Origin: Thermophagus sp052400625
GTDB lineage: Bacteria; Bacteroidota; Bacteroidia; Bacteroidales; Marinilabiliaceae
Length of the DNA stretch: 43,753 nt
NCBI GenBank assembly: GCA_052400625.1
Contig: JBQTGH010000019.1
Strand: one strand, 5' to 3'
Part shown: positions 17,052 to 25,511 of the stretch, piece after piece
Position numbering within the stretch: position 1 is the first letter of the stretch
Layout of the letters: each line of letters opens with the position of its first letter
Notes under the pieces: generated by a model
What the model was told of the DNA's origin: nothing
Seen by the model: only the letters and a program-made list of their open reading frames with translations
Databases searched by the model: none
Translations under genes and position numbers: made by a program

Positions 17052-18650
17052 ATGAAGAACTTAAAAATATATTTCCTGACTGTGGTGACCGGCTTTATGG
17101 GCTTTTCCGGTTGTTCCGATGATTTTCTGGACAGCGAGCCCAAAACCTCTTTAACCGATGCTAACTTTTATCGGACGCTGAAAGATGCCGAACTGGCCAT
17201 CGTAGGTTGCTATGATGGCGTTCAGGCCATCAATCAGGGAAATGTGGCCTTCCCCGTGGTTTCTGAGGTGTTCTCTGACAATTGTTTTGGTGGTACCGGC
17301 AACAATGACGGTTATAGTTATCAACAACTGGATGAATTTGATCTTCAAAGGTCTCCATCTGACCAGAACATCTTCGAGGACAACTGGAGCAACTATTATG
17401 AAGCCATTTACCGGGTGAATATGCTTTTATCCAAAATGAACCAGATTAACTGGGAAGGGGATACCCTCACGATGAATTCCATTGAGGCGCAAGCTCGCTT
17501 TCTCAGAGCATTTTGTTATTTCGATATGGCTCGTCTTTGGGAAAAGGTTCCCTTGATCACGGTACCTACCGAGGAGAATATACCTCAGAGCGAACCCGAT
17601 GAGATTTACACTCAGATAACCAACGATCTGCTCATCGCCATTGAAAAGGGAAGCGAAACGGTGGAACCCGGGCGCATCAATAAATGGGCCGCCAAGTCCC
17701 TGCTCGGAAGGGTCTTTCTCTTCTATACCGGCTACTATAATAAATCCGATTTGGTGGGGTTGGTCTCTGCTTCCGATGCCCTGTCTCATCTCGAAGATGT
17801 GATTGCCAGCGAAAAATACGGCCTGGTGGAGACGTTTAAAAATCTGTGGCCGGCCGCCTCTGCCACCCCCGATCCGGAAAACAATACCCTGATCTCCACC
17901 TATGCCGGTAAGGATAACCAGGAAACCATCTTTGCCATTAAACACAATATTACTTCCAATTACGACGGAGATACCGATGGCAACCACTGGTTGGTGATGC
18001 TGGGCTTTCGCGAACAAACCTTTAGCCCTTACGGGCAAGGGTGGGGCGCTTGTCCGGTGGACCCCGGCTTGGTCAATGCTTTTGAAGTGGGTGATAAGCG
18101 GAAAGACGCCTCTATAATTAGTATAGATGAAGAAGGTCTGGATTTCGACAATTCAGGACAACGTGAATATACCGGTTATGCCAATAAGAAATATATCCCT
18201 CTGGCACTGCCCGATGGAAGTGATGTGGCTGTTTACAATGGAGGGGTGAATTTTATGATAGGCCAGTATCAGGATTACGTCTGTATTCGATATGCCGATG
18301 TTCTACTGATGGCTGCCGAGCTTGGAAGCCCCAACGCACAGGATTACATGGATCAGGTGCGTGAGCGGGCCGGCCTCGACACCAAACCGGCCACGAAGGC
18401 TAACATCTTGGAAGAACGCCGATTCGAATTTGCCTTCGAAGGCATTCGTTATTGGGATCTTCTCAGGCAGGGGGTCGAAACAGCGGCCAACACCATTGCC
18501 CGGTCAACCACCGTACTGAATGGCGGCGTGGAAACCACAAAGGTCATCGATCCTCAAAAAATTATTGAGACCAGAGGATTGCAAATGATACCTCAAAATC
18601 AAATCAGTTTATCCAATAACGTCCTGAAGCAAAACGACGGTTGGAAATAA
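17052..18650 (+). CDS. SusD-like surface glycan-binding lipoprotein
   Basis: A 532-residue SusD/RagB-family lipoprotein that caps the SusC barrel and binds the oligosaccharide. The start MKNLKIYFL is preferred over one four codons upstream because it gives a compact signal peptide ending GFSGC, with lipobox Cys21 followed by acidic SDDF, which fits surface export. Typical segments are FLDSEPKTSLTDANFYR, EAIYRVNMLLSKM, RFLRAFCYFDMARLW and, near the C-terminus, LEERRFEFAFEGIRYWDLLRQG. It is full length for the family. It lies between susC and the second binding protein and is probably co-transcribed with both. Confidence 0.96.
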   Translation: MKNLKIYFLTVVTGFMGFSGCSDDFLDSEPKTSLTDANFYRTLKDAELAIVGCYDGVQAINQGNVAFPVVSEVFSDNCFGGTGNNDGYSYQQLDEFDLQRSPSDQNIFEDNWSNYYEAIYRVNMLLSKMNQINWEGDTLTMNSIEAQARFLRAFCYFDMARLWEKVPLITVPTEENIPQSEPDEIYTQITNDLLIAIEKGSETVEPGRINKWAAKSLLGRVFLFYTGYYNKSDLVGLVSASDALSHLEDVIASEKYGLVETFKNLWPAASATPDPENNTLISTYAGKDNQETIFAIKHNITSNYDGDTDGNHWLVMLGFREQTFSPYGQGWGACPVDPGLVNAFEVGDKRKDASIISIDEEGLDFDNSGQREYTGYANKKYIPLALPDGSDVAVYNGGVNFMIGQYQDYVCIRYADVLLMAAELGSPNAQDYMDQVRERAGLDTKPATKANILEERRFEFAFEGIRYWDLLRQGVETAANTIARSTTVLNGGVETTKVIDPQKIIETRGLQMIPQNQISLSNNVLKQNDGWK

Positions 18651-18673
18651 CTAATCTATAAATTTTTAAGAAT

Positions 18674-20662
18674 ATGAAAACCAATAAAATATATGTTGTT
18701 TGTTCGCTTCTGGCTTTTATGGTTCTGGCCTTTGGAGCTTGTCAGCCAGATGAATATGCTTTGGGTGAGATGATCTCTGAAAATCAGTTGGAGTATAGCA
18801 TCACCCAAAATCCGGACGATCCCAATATGATTTTTCTCGAAAGCCTTACACCGGGCGTTACCCCTTTATGGATTACCCCCATGGGACGATCAACCCAACT
18901 GAAAGATACCCTGTTTATCCCCTTCTCCGGAAATTATAGTTTCATATATGGTGTCCAGAGTGATGGCGGATTTGTGCAGGCCGACACATTTAAGGTGACC
19001 ATCACAACCAATAATCTGATGTATGTTGAAGACCCTTTGTGGGAAAAATTAACCGGTGGTGTAGGTAATGAAAAAACTTGGCTGCTTGATCTGGATGAAA
19101 ACGGAGTCAGTAAATATTTTACCAGTCCGCTCTACTTTTTTGGGACGGATGATAATTGGGATAGCAATGCTCTTTATAGAGATGGGAAAAATTCTGATTT
19201 TATTAAGGATTTGTTAGGTCTTGAAGACTCCTGGAATTGGTCCCCTTCCTGGAAAGGGAATGAGTGGATTATGCAGGCTGGCGACTATGGTTCCATGACC
19301 TTTAGCCTAAAAGGAAATGCAATCGTTACGGTTGACAATAAAATGCTTGGACGAGTGGAGATAGGAACCTTTTTTCTGGATGCAGAGGCAAAGAGATTAT
19401 CTATGACTGATGCTACTCCTGTTCACAATCCGGAACATGATCCGTTGGTATCTTCATGGGGTGACGTGAAGGTGATGCTGCTAACAGAAGATGCCTTACA
19501 GCTTGGCGTTATCCGTGACCTGTCGGAAGAAGGAGAAGCATTGCTGGTATATAATTATATAAGTAAGGAATATGCCCAAAACTGGGTGCCGGCCGATGAA
19601 CAAGAGCCAGAGCCTCCCTACGACGGTGATGCGAATATAGATTTAACCACCACAACCACAAAACAGTGGAGACTGTCGTTGACAAATCCTTATAACTGGA
19701 CGAGTCTGGATGGTACTTTTTTAAATGATTTTACATCGCCAGAAGATTATCAAAACTCGGGATGGGCTCCCTATGATGCAGCGCTTATAGAAAACATTAC
19801 ACTCAAAATGTCCAAGATCGATGCAACCTCCGGGGATTATGAATTTACCGATGGAGAAGGAAATCAAATTGCAGGTGCTTATGAAATTGACGAGGATAAT
19901 AATATCGTCTTCGATCAATCTATTTCGTTCTCTCTTTCCGGATGGGTGACTTTTGCAACTACAGAAAATAATAGGCTTCGGGTTTTGCGTGTCGAGAAAA
20001 ACAGCATTGGTGCTGTAACAGGAATATGGATTGGACAACGATCCACCGAAAAAGATGAATATATGGCTTATCATTTTGAACCATATGCTGAAGGAGGAGA
20101 AACAGTCGATCCTACCACTGTCATAACTGAAATGCTGTGCGCTAAAACCTGGAAAATTGACTCCCAGCGATCTTATAATAAAAGTACAAGTTGGGGCGCA
20201 GAACAGGGGCCCGTTATATTCTCTGATTATTCAACATGGTCGTGGAATCCATTACCCGGAGAACACTATGCTGCCGGTGAAGCGGAGGTAGACTACGGAA
20301 CCATGAAGTTTGAAACCGACGGAACGGTTAAAGTCTTCCAGCGTAAAAGAATCTATACCTACACGGATGAAACAACTGAAACAACGGCTGTAAGAGAGGG
20401 AATTCCCGTGGAAGGAGATGTCCTTGAAACCGACGAAACGGTTGAATTAAGCGGCACCTGGAGTCTGGATGGAGAGGCAAACACCATTACATTGTCTGTC
20501 GGCATTCTTCATCCCTGGACTTGTGATTATGCTGTGGCAGACTGGGGGGCGATCGATATTTACAGAATTGAAGAGGATGCTTTGCTCCTTCAGGTTACAA
20601 GGTCAGCCGAACTTTCCGGTGAAGATGAGATGCCGATCACTTACATTTATGTTCCTGAATAA
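18674..20662 (+). CDS. Surface glycan-binding-type lipoprotein with three related modules
   Basis: A 662-residue lipoprotein with signal peptide and lipobox Cys23 (LAFGAC) followed by QPDE, suggesting surface export. After a PKD-like N-terminal segment (about 30-115), three modules look related. Module 1 starts at KTWLLDLDE (about 135), module 2 at TKQWRLSLTNPYNW (about 332) and module 3 at AKTWKIDSQRSYN (about 493). Modules 1 and 3 share Trp-rich openings, a G-S/T-M-x-F strand, a WG(D/A) near the end and an EDAL-x-L-x-V-x-R strand. No catalytic motif is seen. By position after susD it is the counterpart of the second surface glycan-binding protein of xyloglucan loci, but sequence relationship to that protein is not shown here. 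A terminator follows at 20669-20700. Confidence 0.75.
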   Translation: MKTNKIYVVCSLLAFMVLAFGACQPDEYALGEMISENQLEYSITQNPDDPNMIFLESLTPGVTPLWITPMGRSTQLKDTLFIPFSGNYSFIYGVQSDGGFVQADTFKVTITTNNLMYVEDPLWEKLTGGVGNEKTWLLDLDENGVSKYFTSPLYFFGTDDNWDSNALYRDGKNSDFIKDLLGLEDSWNWSPSWKGNEWIMQAGDYGSMTFSLKGNAIVTVDNKMLGRVEIGTFFLDAEAKRLSMTDATPVHNPEHDPLVSSWGDVKVMLLTEDALQLGVIRDLSEEGEALLVYNYISKEYAQNWVPADEQEPEPPYDGDANIDLTTTTTKQWRLSLTNPYNWTSLDGTFLNDFTSPEDYQNSGWAPYDAALIENITLKMSKIDATSGDYEFTDGEGNQIAGAYEIDEDNNIVFDQSISFSLSGWVTFATTENNRLRVLRVEKNSIGAVTGIWIGQRSTEKDEYMAYHFEPYAEGGETVDPTTVITEMLCAKTWKIDSQRSYNKSTSWGAEQGPVIFSDYSTWSWNPLPGEHYAAGEAEVDYGTMKFETDGTVKVFQRKRIYTYTDETTETTAVREGIPVEGDVLETDETVELSGTWSLDGEANTITLSVGILHPWTCDYAVADWGAIDIYRIEEDALLLQVTRSAELSGEDEMPITYIYVPE

Positions 20663-20668
20663 TAAATT

Positions 20669-20700
20669 AAAAAGAATCCGGTTGCTACGGGTTCTTTTTA
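20669..20700 (+). terminator. Terminator after the surface-binding lipoprotein
   Basis: AAAAAGAATCCG pairs with CGGGTTCTTTTT and continues into a T-rich stretch. It could attenuate between the transport genes and the glycosidase genes. Confidence 0.7.
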
Positions 20701-20726
20701 ATGATTTTTAAACCAAAAGCAAATTT

Positions 20727-20761
20727 GTTCGCTGTAATTTGAGTTGTGAATTACAGCGAAC
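20727..20761 (+). promoter_or_regulatory. Perfect 13-bp hairpin just before the GH5 start
   Basis: GTTCGCTGTAATT and AATTACAGCGAAC form a perfect stem with a 9-nt loop. It ends 3 nt before one possible ATG (20765) and 15 nt before the chosen ATG (20777). No T run follows. It may be an mRNA 5' stabiliser, a translation control or a protein-binding site. Confidence 0.55.
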
Positions 20762-20776
20762 GTAATGATTAATGGC

Positions 20777-22288
20777 ATGAAACAACTTATCTTATATCTC
20801 TCTTTCTTGTTTTCCTATTCATTTTTGGTTACAGCCTGCGATAGTTCTAACGGAGGCAACGATCCTGAACCAATCCCGGAAGTCACTCTTTCCGTTGAGC
20901 CGACTGCGCTTCATTTTCCTGTGGATGGCGGCGAGAAAACCATTTCAATTGCCAGTAATTCTTCTTGGACCATTGCTTTTGAGACGGCTTCCTGGGCCAG
21001 GCCTTCTGTCTCTGTTGCTAAAGGGGATGCCAATGTGAAGATTATGGCCGATGCCAGTGAGGTGGAAGAAGAAAGGAGTGTGGTGCTCACCGTTTCTGCA
21101 GGTACTAATGATAATAAAAGAGAAATAGAAGTGACCGTGACGCAGGATGCCTATGATCCGCCGGATGAAGTGCCCGATTATATTGAACCTGATGCTACGG
21201 AAATGAGAAACCTTACCTCCGTGGAGTTTTCTAAATTGATGACCCTTGGCTGGAACCTGGGAAACTCACTTGAAGCCATTCAGGTGAACGGAGGTGTTTA
21301 CAGCGGCAATGAAACTTCTTGGGGGAACCCCGTGGTCACACGGCAACTGATCGATTCGGTGGCCGGGGCAGGCTTCAATACCATCCGTATTCCGGTATCC
21401 TGGTCGCATAAGATCGTGGAGGAGTCCACGTGGGAAATATCCCGGTCGTGGCTCGAACGCGTCGAGGAGGTGGTCAATTATGCTATGGATAACGACCTTT
21501 TTGTCATTATCAACATCCATTGGGACGGCGGGTGGTTGGATCATCCCTATGACGACCGTCAGGATGAGATCAATGTCAAGCTGAGCGCCTTGTGGAGGCA
21601 AATAGCCGTTCACTTCCGCGATTACGACGACCGCCTCTTATTTGCCGGCACCAACGAGGTGCATGTGGAAGGCGATTACAGCGACCCCTCAACCGAAAAC
21701 GTGGAGGTCCAAAACTCTTTTAACCAAACCTTCGTTGATGCCGTTCGCAGTACGGGCGGCCGAAACACCTACCGTTTCCTGGTGGTGCAGGCCTACAACA
21801 CCAACATTGGTTATGCCGTCGAGCATATGGTGATGCCCGACGACGATACGGAGAATCGCCTTCTGGCCGAGGTGCACTTCTATGATCCTTACGATTTCAC
21901 CCTTCAGACCGATGGAGGCTTCAAAACCCAATGGGGTGAGCCTTTTGCCGGGGGCGACGTCTCATCGTGGGGACAGGAAGTGTGGGTTGATGAGGCCTTC
22001 GGAATGATGAAAACTCATTTTGTGGATCAAGGCATCGGCGTGATTCTGGGGGAATACGGTGCTGTGTACAGGTCCGACTTGTCGGGTGAAGACCTGGAAC
22101 AACACATCGCTGCTCGAAACTATTACCTCGAATATGTGACCCATGCCGCCATCGCCAATGGATTGGTTCCTTTTTACTGGGACAACGGCTGGGCCGGTAG
22201 CAACGGATTCGCTTTGTTCGATCGCCATTCTGCCCAAGTGGTTGATGCCGGGGCCCTCAATGCCTTACTGAAAGGTGCCGGACTTTAA
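20777..22288 (+). CDS. BACON-GH5 endo-glucanase/xyloglucanase lipoprotein
   Basis: A 503-residue secreted lipoprotein. The signal peptide is MKQLILYLSFLFSYSFLVTA with lipobox Cys21; ATG 20765 adding four residues is also possible. A BACON module (about 35-125: LSVEPTALHFPVDGGEKTI ... VTVTQD) is followed by a GH5 catalytic domain (about 145-500). GH5 landmarks are LGWNLGNSLEA, IRIPVSWSHK and IINIHWDGGW, the acid/base Glu294 in FAGTNEVHVE and the nucleophile Glu426 in VILGEYGAV. BACON plus GH5 (subfamily 4 type) is the architecture of the keystone surface endo-xyloglucanase of Bacteroides xyloglucan loci. The subfamily and substrate are inferred from architecture and from the GH31/GH2 neighbours. 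Confidence 0.9.
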   Translation: MKQLILYLSFLFSYSFLVTACDSSNGGNDPEPIPEVTLSVEPTALHFPVDGGEKTISIASNSSWTIAFETASWARPSVSVAKGDANVKIMADASEVEEERSVVLTVSAGTNDNKREIEVTVTQDAYDPPDEVPDYIEPDATEMRNLTSVEFSKLMTLGWNLGNSLEAIQVNGGVYSGNETSWGNPVVTRQLIDSVAGAGFNTIRIPVSWSHKIVEESTWEISRSWLERVEEVVNYAMDNDLFVIINIHWDGGWLDHPYDDRQDEINVKLSALWRQIAVHFRDYDDRLLFAGTNEVHVEGDYSDPSTENVEVQNSFNQTFVDAVRSTGGRNTYRFLVVQAYNTNIGYAVEHMVMPDDDTENRLLAEVHFYDPYDFTLQTDGGFKTQWGEPFAGGDVSSWGQEVWVDEAFGMMKTHFVDQGIGVILGEYGAVYRSDLSGEDLEQHIAARNYYLEYVTHAAIANGLVPFYWDNGWAGSNGFALFDRHSAQVVDAGALNALLKGAGL

Positions 22289-22466
22289 AGAAAGCGTGGG
22301 GATATATGGAGAGCTGACCGAAATATTCCCTGTAAAGTAATTTTATTGCTGTGGTGGGGCTGGTATTGATTATTGTTTTGTTAAATTAATGGGAATAATT
22401 TTAATCTGATCACGAATATTTCCGAAAAATCGGGTTAGGAATAGAAATAATACAACGATCTGTTTT

Positions 22467-25307
22467 ATGAAGAAACTAATATTTATTGTAGCTGTTGCCT
22501 TTATGTGTTTTGGCTGTACGAACGATCACTGGAACGCGGATGAGCGGGGACTGACATTGTTCCCCGAAAATCCATCGGATAAGATGCTGCATGCCGTGCG
22601 GCTGGAGCCCTATACCGATGAAATCATAAAAGTATCGGCCACGGCAGATGTTGAATTTAGTGACGAGGTGAGCCTGACTGCTTTGCCACCCAACCGTCCT
22701 GTAGACTTTGATGTCACCCAAACCGATGACGAGGTGATGCTTTCTACACGAAAAATATCAGCCCGAATTTCCAAAATAACCGGTGAGGTGCATTTCTATA
22801 ATGCCAAGGGAGAGCTTATCCTTCGGGAAAAAGAAAACGGTGGTAAAACCTTCAAGCCCATAGAGGTAGATGGGGTTAAGGGGTACGAAATACAGCAGGA
22901 GTGGGAGTCTTCGGCCGAGGAGGGACTCTATGGATTGGGACAGCATCAGGCTCATGACTTTAACTATAAAGGAAAAAGCGAAGAGCTCTTTCAATACAAT
23001 ACCAAAGTTTCTGTTCCGGTTATCGTTTCCACCCAAAATTACGGTATCCTATGGGATAATTATTCCCTTTCTCGGTTTGGAGATCCACGGCCCTACTCGC
23101 AAATCAACGTCTTTCAGCTTTTTAATGCCGACGGCGAGGAGGGAGGACTGACCGCTACCTACATGGATGATTACGAGACCAGCCATGTCTATACCGTTCG
23201 TCAGGAAGACATCATTGATTACGAAAACCTGACTACCATACAAAATTTCCCCGAGGGGTTTGATTTTAACCAGGCGGAGATTACCTGGGAAGGTTATTTG
23301 CAACCGGGGGAGAGTGGCGTGTTCCACTTCCTGCTTTACTACGCCGGATATACCAAAATCTGGATCGACGGCCAACTGATGGCCGATCGATGGCGGACGG
23401 CCTGGAATCCGTCAGTGGCCAAATTCCGGGTCGATATGGAAAAGAATAAAAAATATCACCTGAAGTTGGCATGGATCCCTGACGGGGGTGTCTCTTATGT
23501 TGGCTTAAAAGTGCATACCCCCCGACCGGCCGAAGAGCAAAACCGGATCTCCTTCTGGTCGGAAATGGGCGATCAGATCAACTATTTCTTTATGGCAGGC
23601 GAATCGATGGACCAGGTTATAGGTAACTATCGGACGCTGACGGGTAAAGCTCAGGTGATGCCCAAATGGGCTATGGGATTCTGGCAAAGCCGGGAACGAT
23701 ACAAAACCCAGGATGAATTGCTCGGCGTTTTGCAAGAATTCCGAAAACGACAAATTCCCATCGATAACATCGTGCAGGACTGGTCATACTGGCCCGTTGA
23801 CCAATGGGGTAGTCATGAATTCGATGCGGAACGGTTCCCCGATCCCAAAGCCATGGTCGATGAAGTGCATGCCAACAATGCGCATATCATGATTTCCGTG
23901 TGGCCCAAGTTTTATCTGGGGACTCAACATTTTAAGGCGTTTGATGAAAAAGGATGGATCTATCGTCGCGCCATAGAAGACAGTATCCGCGACTGGATAT
24001 CGCCCGGCTATATCGGTTCCTTCTATGACGCCTATTCCCCGGGCGCCCGAAAGCTTTTCTGGGAACAGATAAAGGGAAAACTTTACGATAAAGGGTTCGA
24101 TGCCTGGTGGCTCGATGCTACCGAACCCGATATTCTTTCCAATGCCAGCATGGACTATCGCAAAGCCTTGATGAATCCCACTCATCTGGGACCATCGGTC
24201 AAATATTTCAATGCCTTTGCTTTGATGAATGCCAAGGGCATTTATGAAGGACAGCGGGCGCAAAATAACAATGAGCGGGTCTTTATTCTCACTCGGTCGG
24301 GGTTCGCCGGAATGCAGCGCTACGGTACCGCCACCTGGAGTGGTGATATCGGAACCGTATGGGAAGATTTAAAAGCCCAGATCCCTGCCGGCATCAACTT
24401 TTCCATGAGCGGATTGCCCTACTGGACCATGGACATCGGCGGCTTCTGTGTCGAAAAACGCTTCGAAACGGCTAAAGAAGGAAGCGAAGAGATGGAAGAG
24501 TGGCGCGAACTGAATACCCGCTGGTTTCAATTCGGTGCTTTTGCCCCTCTTTTCAGGGTGCACGGGCAGTATCCCTACCGGGAAATCTGGAATATTGCTC
24601 CGGTTGGACATCCGGCCTATGAATCCATGCTTTGGTACAATAAGCTGCGCTATCGGTTGATGCCCTACATCTATAGTCTGGCCGGCGCTGTTTATCACCG
24701 CGATTATACCATCATGCGTGGACTGGTTATGGATTTCCCCCATGATACCAAGGTCTTTAATGTTGGGGATCAGTATATGTTCGGGCCCGGCTTCATGGTT
24801 TGTCCCGTATACAACTATAAGGCCCGTCACCGTGATGTTTATTTCCCGGAAAATAGAGGATGGTATAATTTCTATTCCGGAAAATATGTCGAAGGCGGAC
24901 AAACCAAACGGGTGGAAGCTCCTTATGAACGCATGCCTTTGTTTGTCCCCGCCGGGTCCATCATTCCCGTTGGCCCACAAATTCAGTATGCCATGGAAAA
25001 AATTCCTGAAACCATCACCCTTTATGTCTATACCGGTGATGATGGAAGCTTTGAACTGTACGAAGACGAAAACACCAACTATAATTATGAGAAAGGACAA
25101 TTTGCCACCATACCTTTCACATACAACGAAAAAAATCAAACCCTGACTATCGGAAAACGGGAAGGATCATTCGACGGGATGCCGGAAAAACGCCTGTTTA
25201 AGGTGGTTTTTGTATCGCCCGGTCATCCCGTCGAATTTGATCCCGATATCGCTACCGCACAGGTGGTACCTTACAATGGCGAGGTGGTGGAGGTGCCCGT
25301 GAGATGA
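22467..25307 (+). CDS. GH31 alpha-xylosidase-type lipoprotein with PA14 insert
   Basis: A 946-residue secreted protein. The signal peptide ends at lipobox Cys17 (MCFGC). An N-terminal GH31 beta-domain (about 30-230) is interrupted by a PA14 domain (about 232-355, including HFLLYYAGYTKIWIDGQLM), followed by the catalytic barrel (about 395-720) and C-terminal beta domains. The candidate nucleophile is Asp550 in WWLDATEPD and the acid/base is Asp627 in TWSGDIGTVWED. Other motifs are IVQDWSYWP and FILTRSGFAG. PA14-containing GH31 enzymes of this length include alpha-xylosidases that remove non-reducing-end xylose from xyloglucan oligosaccharides. That specificity is inference from architecture and from linkage to BACON-GH5 and GH2. 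It is about 180 bp after the GH5 gene, with no promoter or terminator recognised between them. Confidence 0.93.
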   Translation: MKKLIFIVAVAFMCFGCTNDHWNADERGLTLFPENPSDKMLHAVRLEPYTDEIIKVSATADVEFSDEVSLTALPPNRPVDFDVTQTDDEVMLSTRKISARISKITGEVHFYNAKGELILREKENGGKTFKPIEVDGVKGYEIQQEWESSAEEGLYGLGQHQAHDFNYKGKSEELFQYNTKVSVPVIVSTQNYGILWDNYSLSRFGDPRPYSQINVFQLFNADGEEGGLTATYMDDYETSHVYTVRQEDIIDYENLTTIQNFPEGFDFNQAEITWEGYLQPGESGVFHFLLYYAGYTKIWIDGQLMADRWRTAWNPSVAKFRVDMEKNKKYHLKLAWIPDGGVSYVGLKVHTPRPAEEQNRISFWSEMGDQINYFFMAGESMDQVIGNYRTLTGKAQVMPKWAMGFWQSRERYKTQDELLGVLQEFRKRQIPIDNIVQDWSYWPVDQWGSHEFDAERFPDPKAMVDEVHANNAHIMISVWPKFYLGTQHFKAFDEKGWIYRRAIEDSIRDWISPGYIGSFYDAYSPGARKLFWEQIKGKLYDKGFDAWWLDATEPDILSNASMDYRKALMNPTHLGPSVKYFNAFALMNAKGIYEGQRAQNNNERVFILTRSGFAGMQRYGTATWSGDIGTVWEDLKAQIPAGINFSMSGLPYWTMDIGGFCVEKRFETAKEGSEEMEEWRELNTRWFQFGAFAPLFRVHGQYPYREIWNIAPVGHPAYESMLWYNKLRYRLMPYIYSLAGAVYHRDYTIMRGLVMDFPHDTKVFNVGDQYMFGPGFMVCPVYNYKARHRDVYFPENRGWYNFYSGKYVEGGQTKRVEAPYERMPLFVPAGSIIPVGPQIQYAMEKIPETITLYVYTGDDGSFELYEDENTNYNYEKGQFATIPFTYNEKNQTLTIGKREGSFDGMPEKRLFKVVFVSPGHPVEFDPDIATAQVVPYNGEVVEVPVR

Positions 25308-25511
25308 GAGCCAAAACGGGGGGAGAGGGTGATACAAGCAAATGGCCTGGGCCATAATCTTTTTGCCGATCATTTGGTTTTTTTAGATCAGGAAAGTAGT
25401 TTTACATCGGTATGGTCCATTAAGAATTTTTTATTCTTTATGTTGCAAAGTAATGCTATTCACCCTGACGTTTTTACTACGTGTTGAAATATTATAACTT
25501 AAATTATTGAA

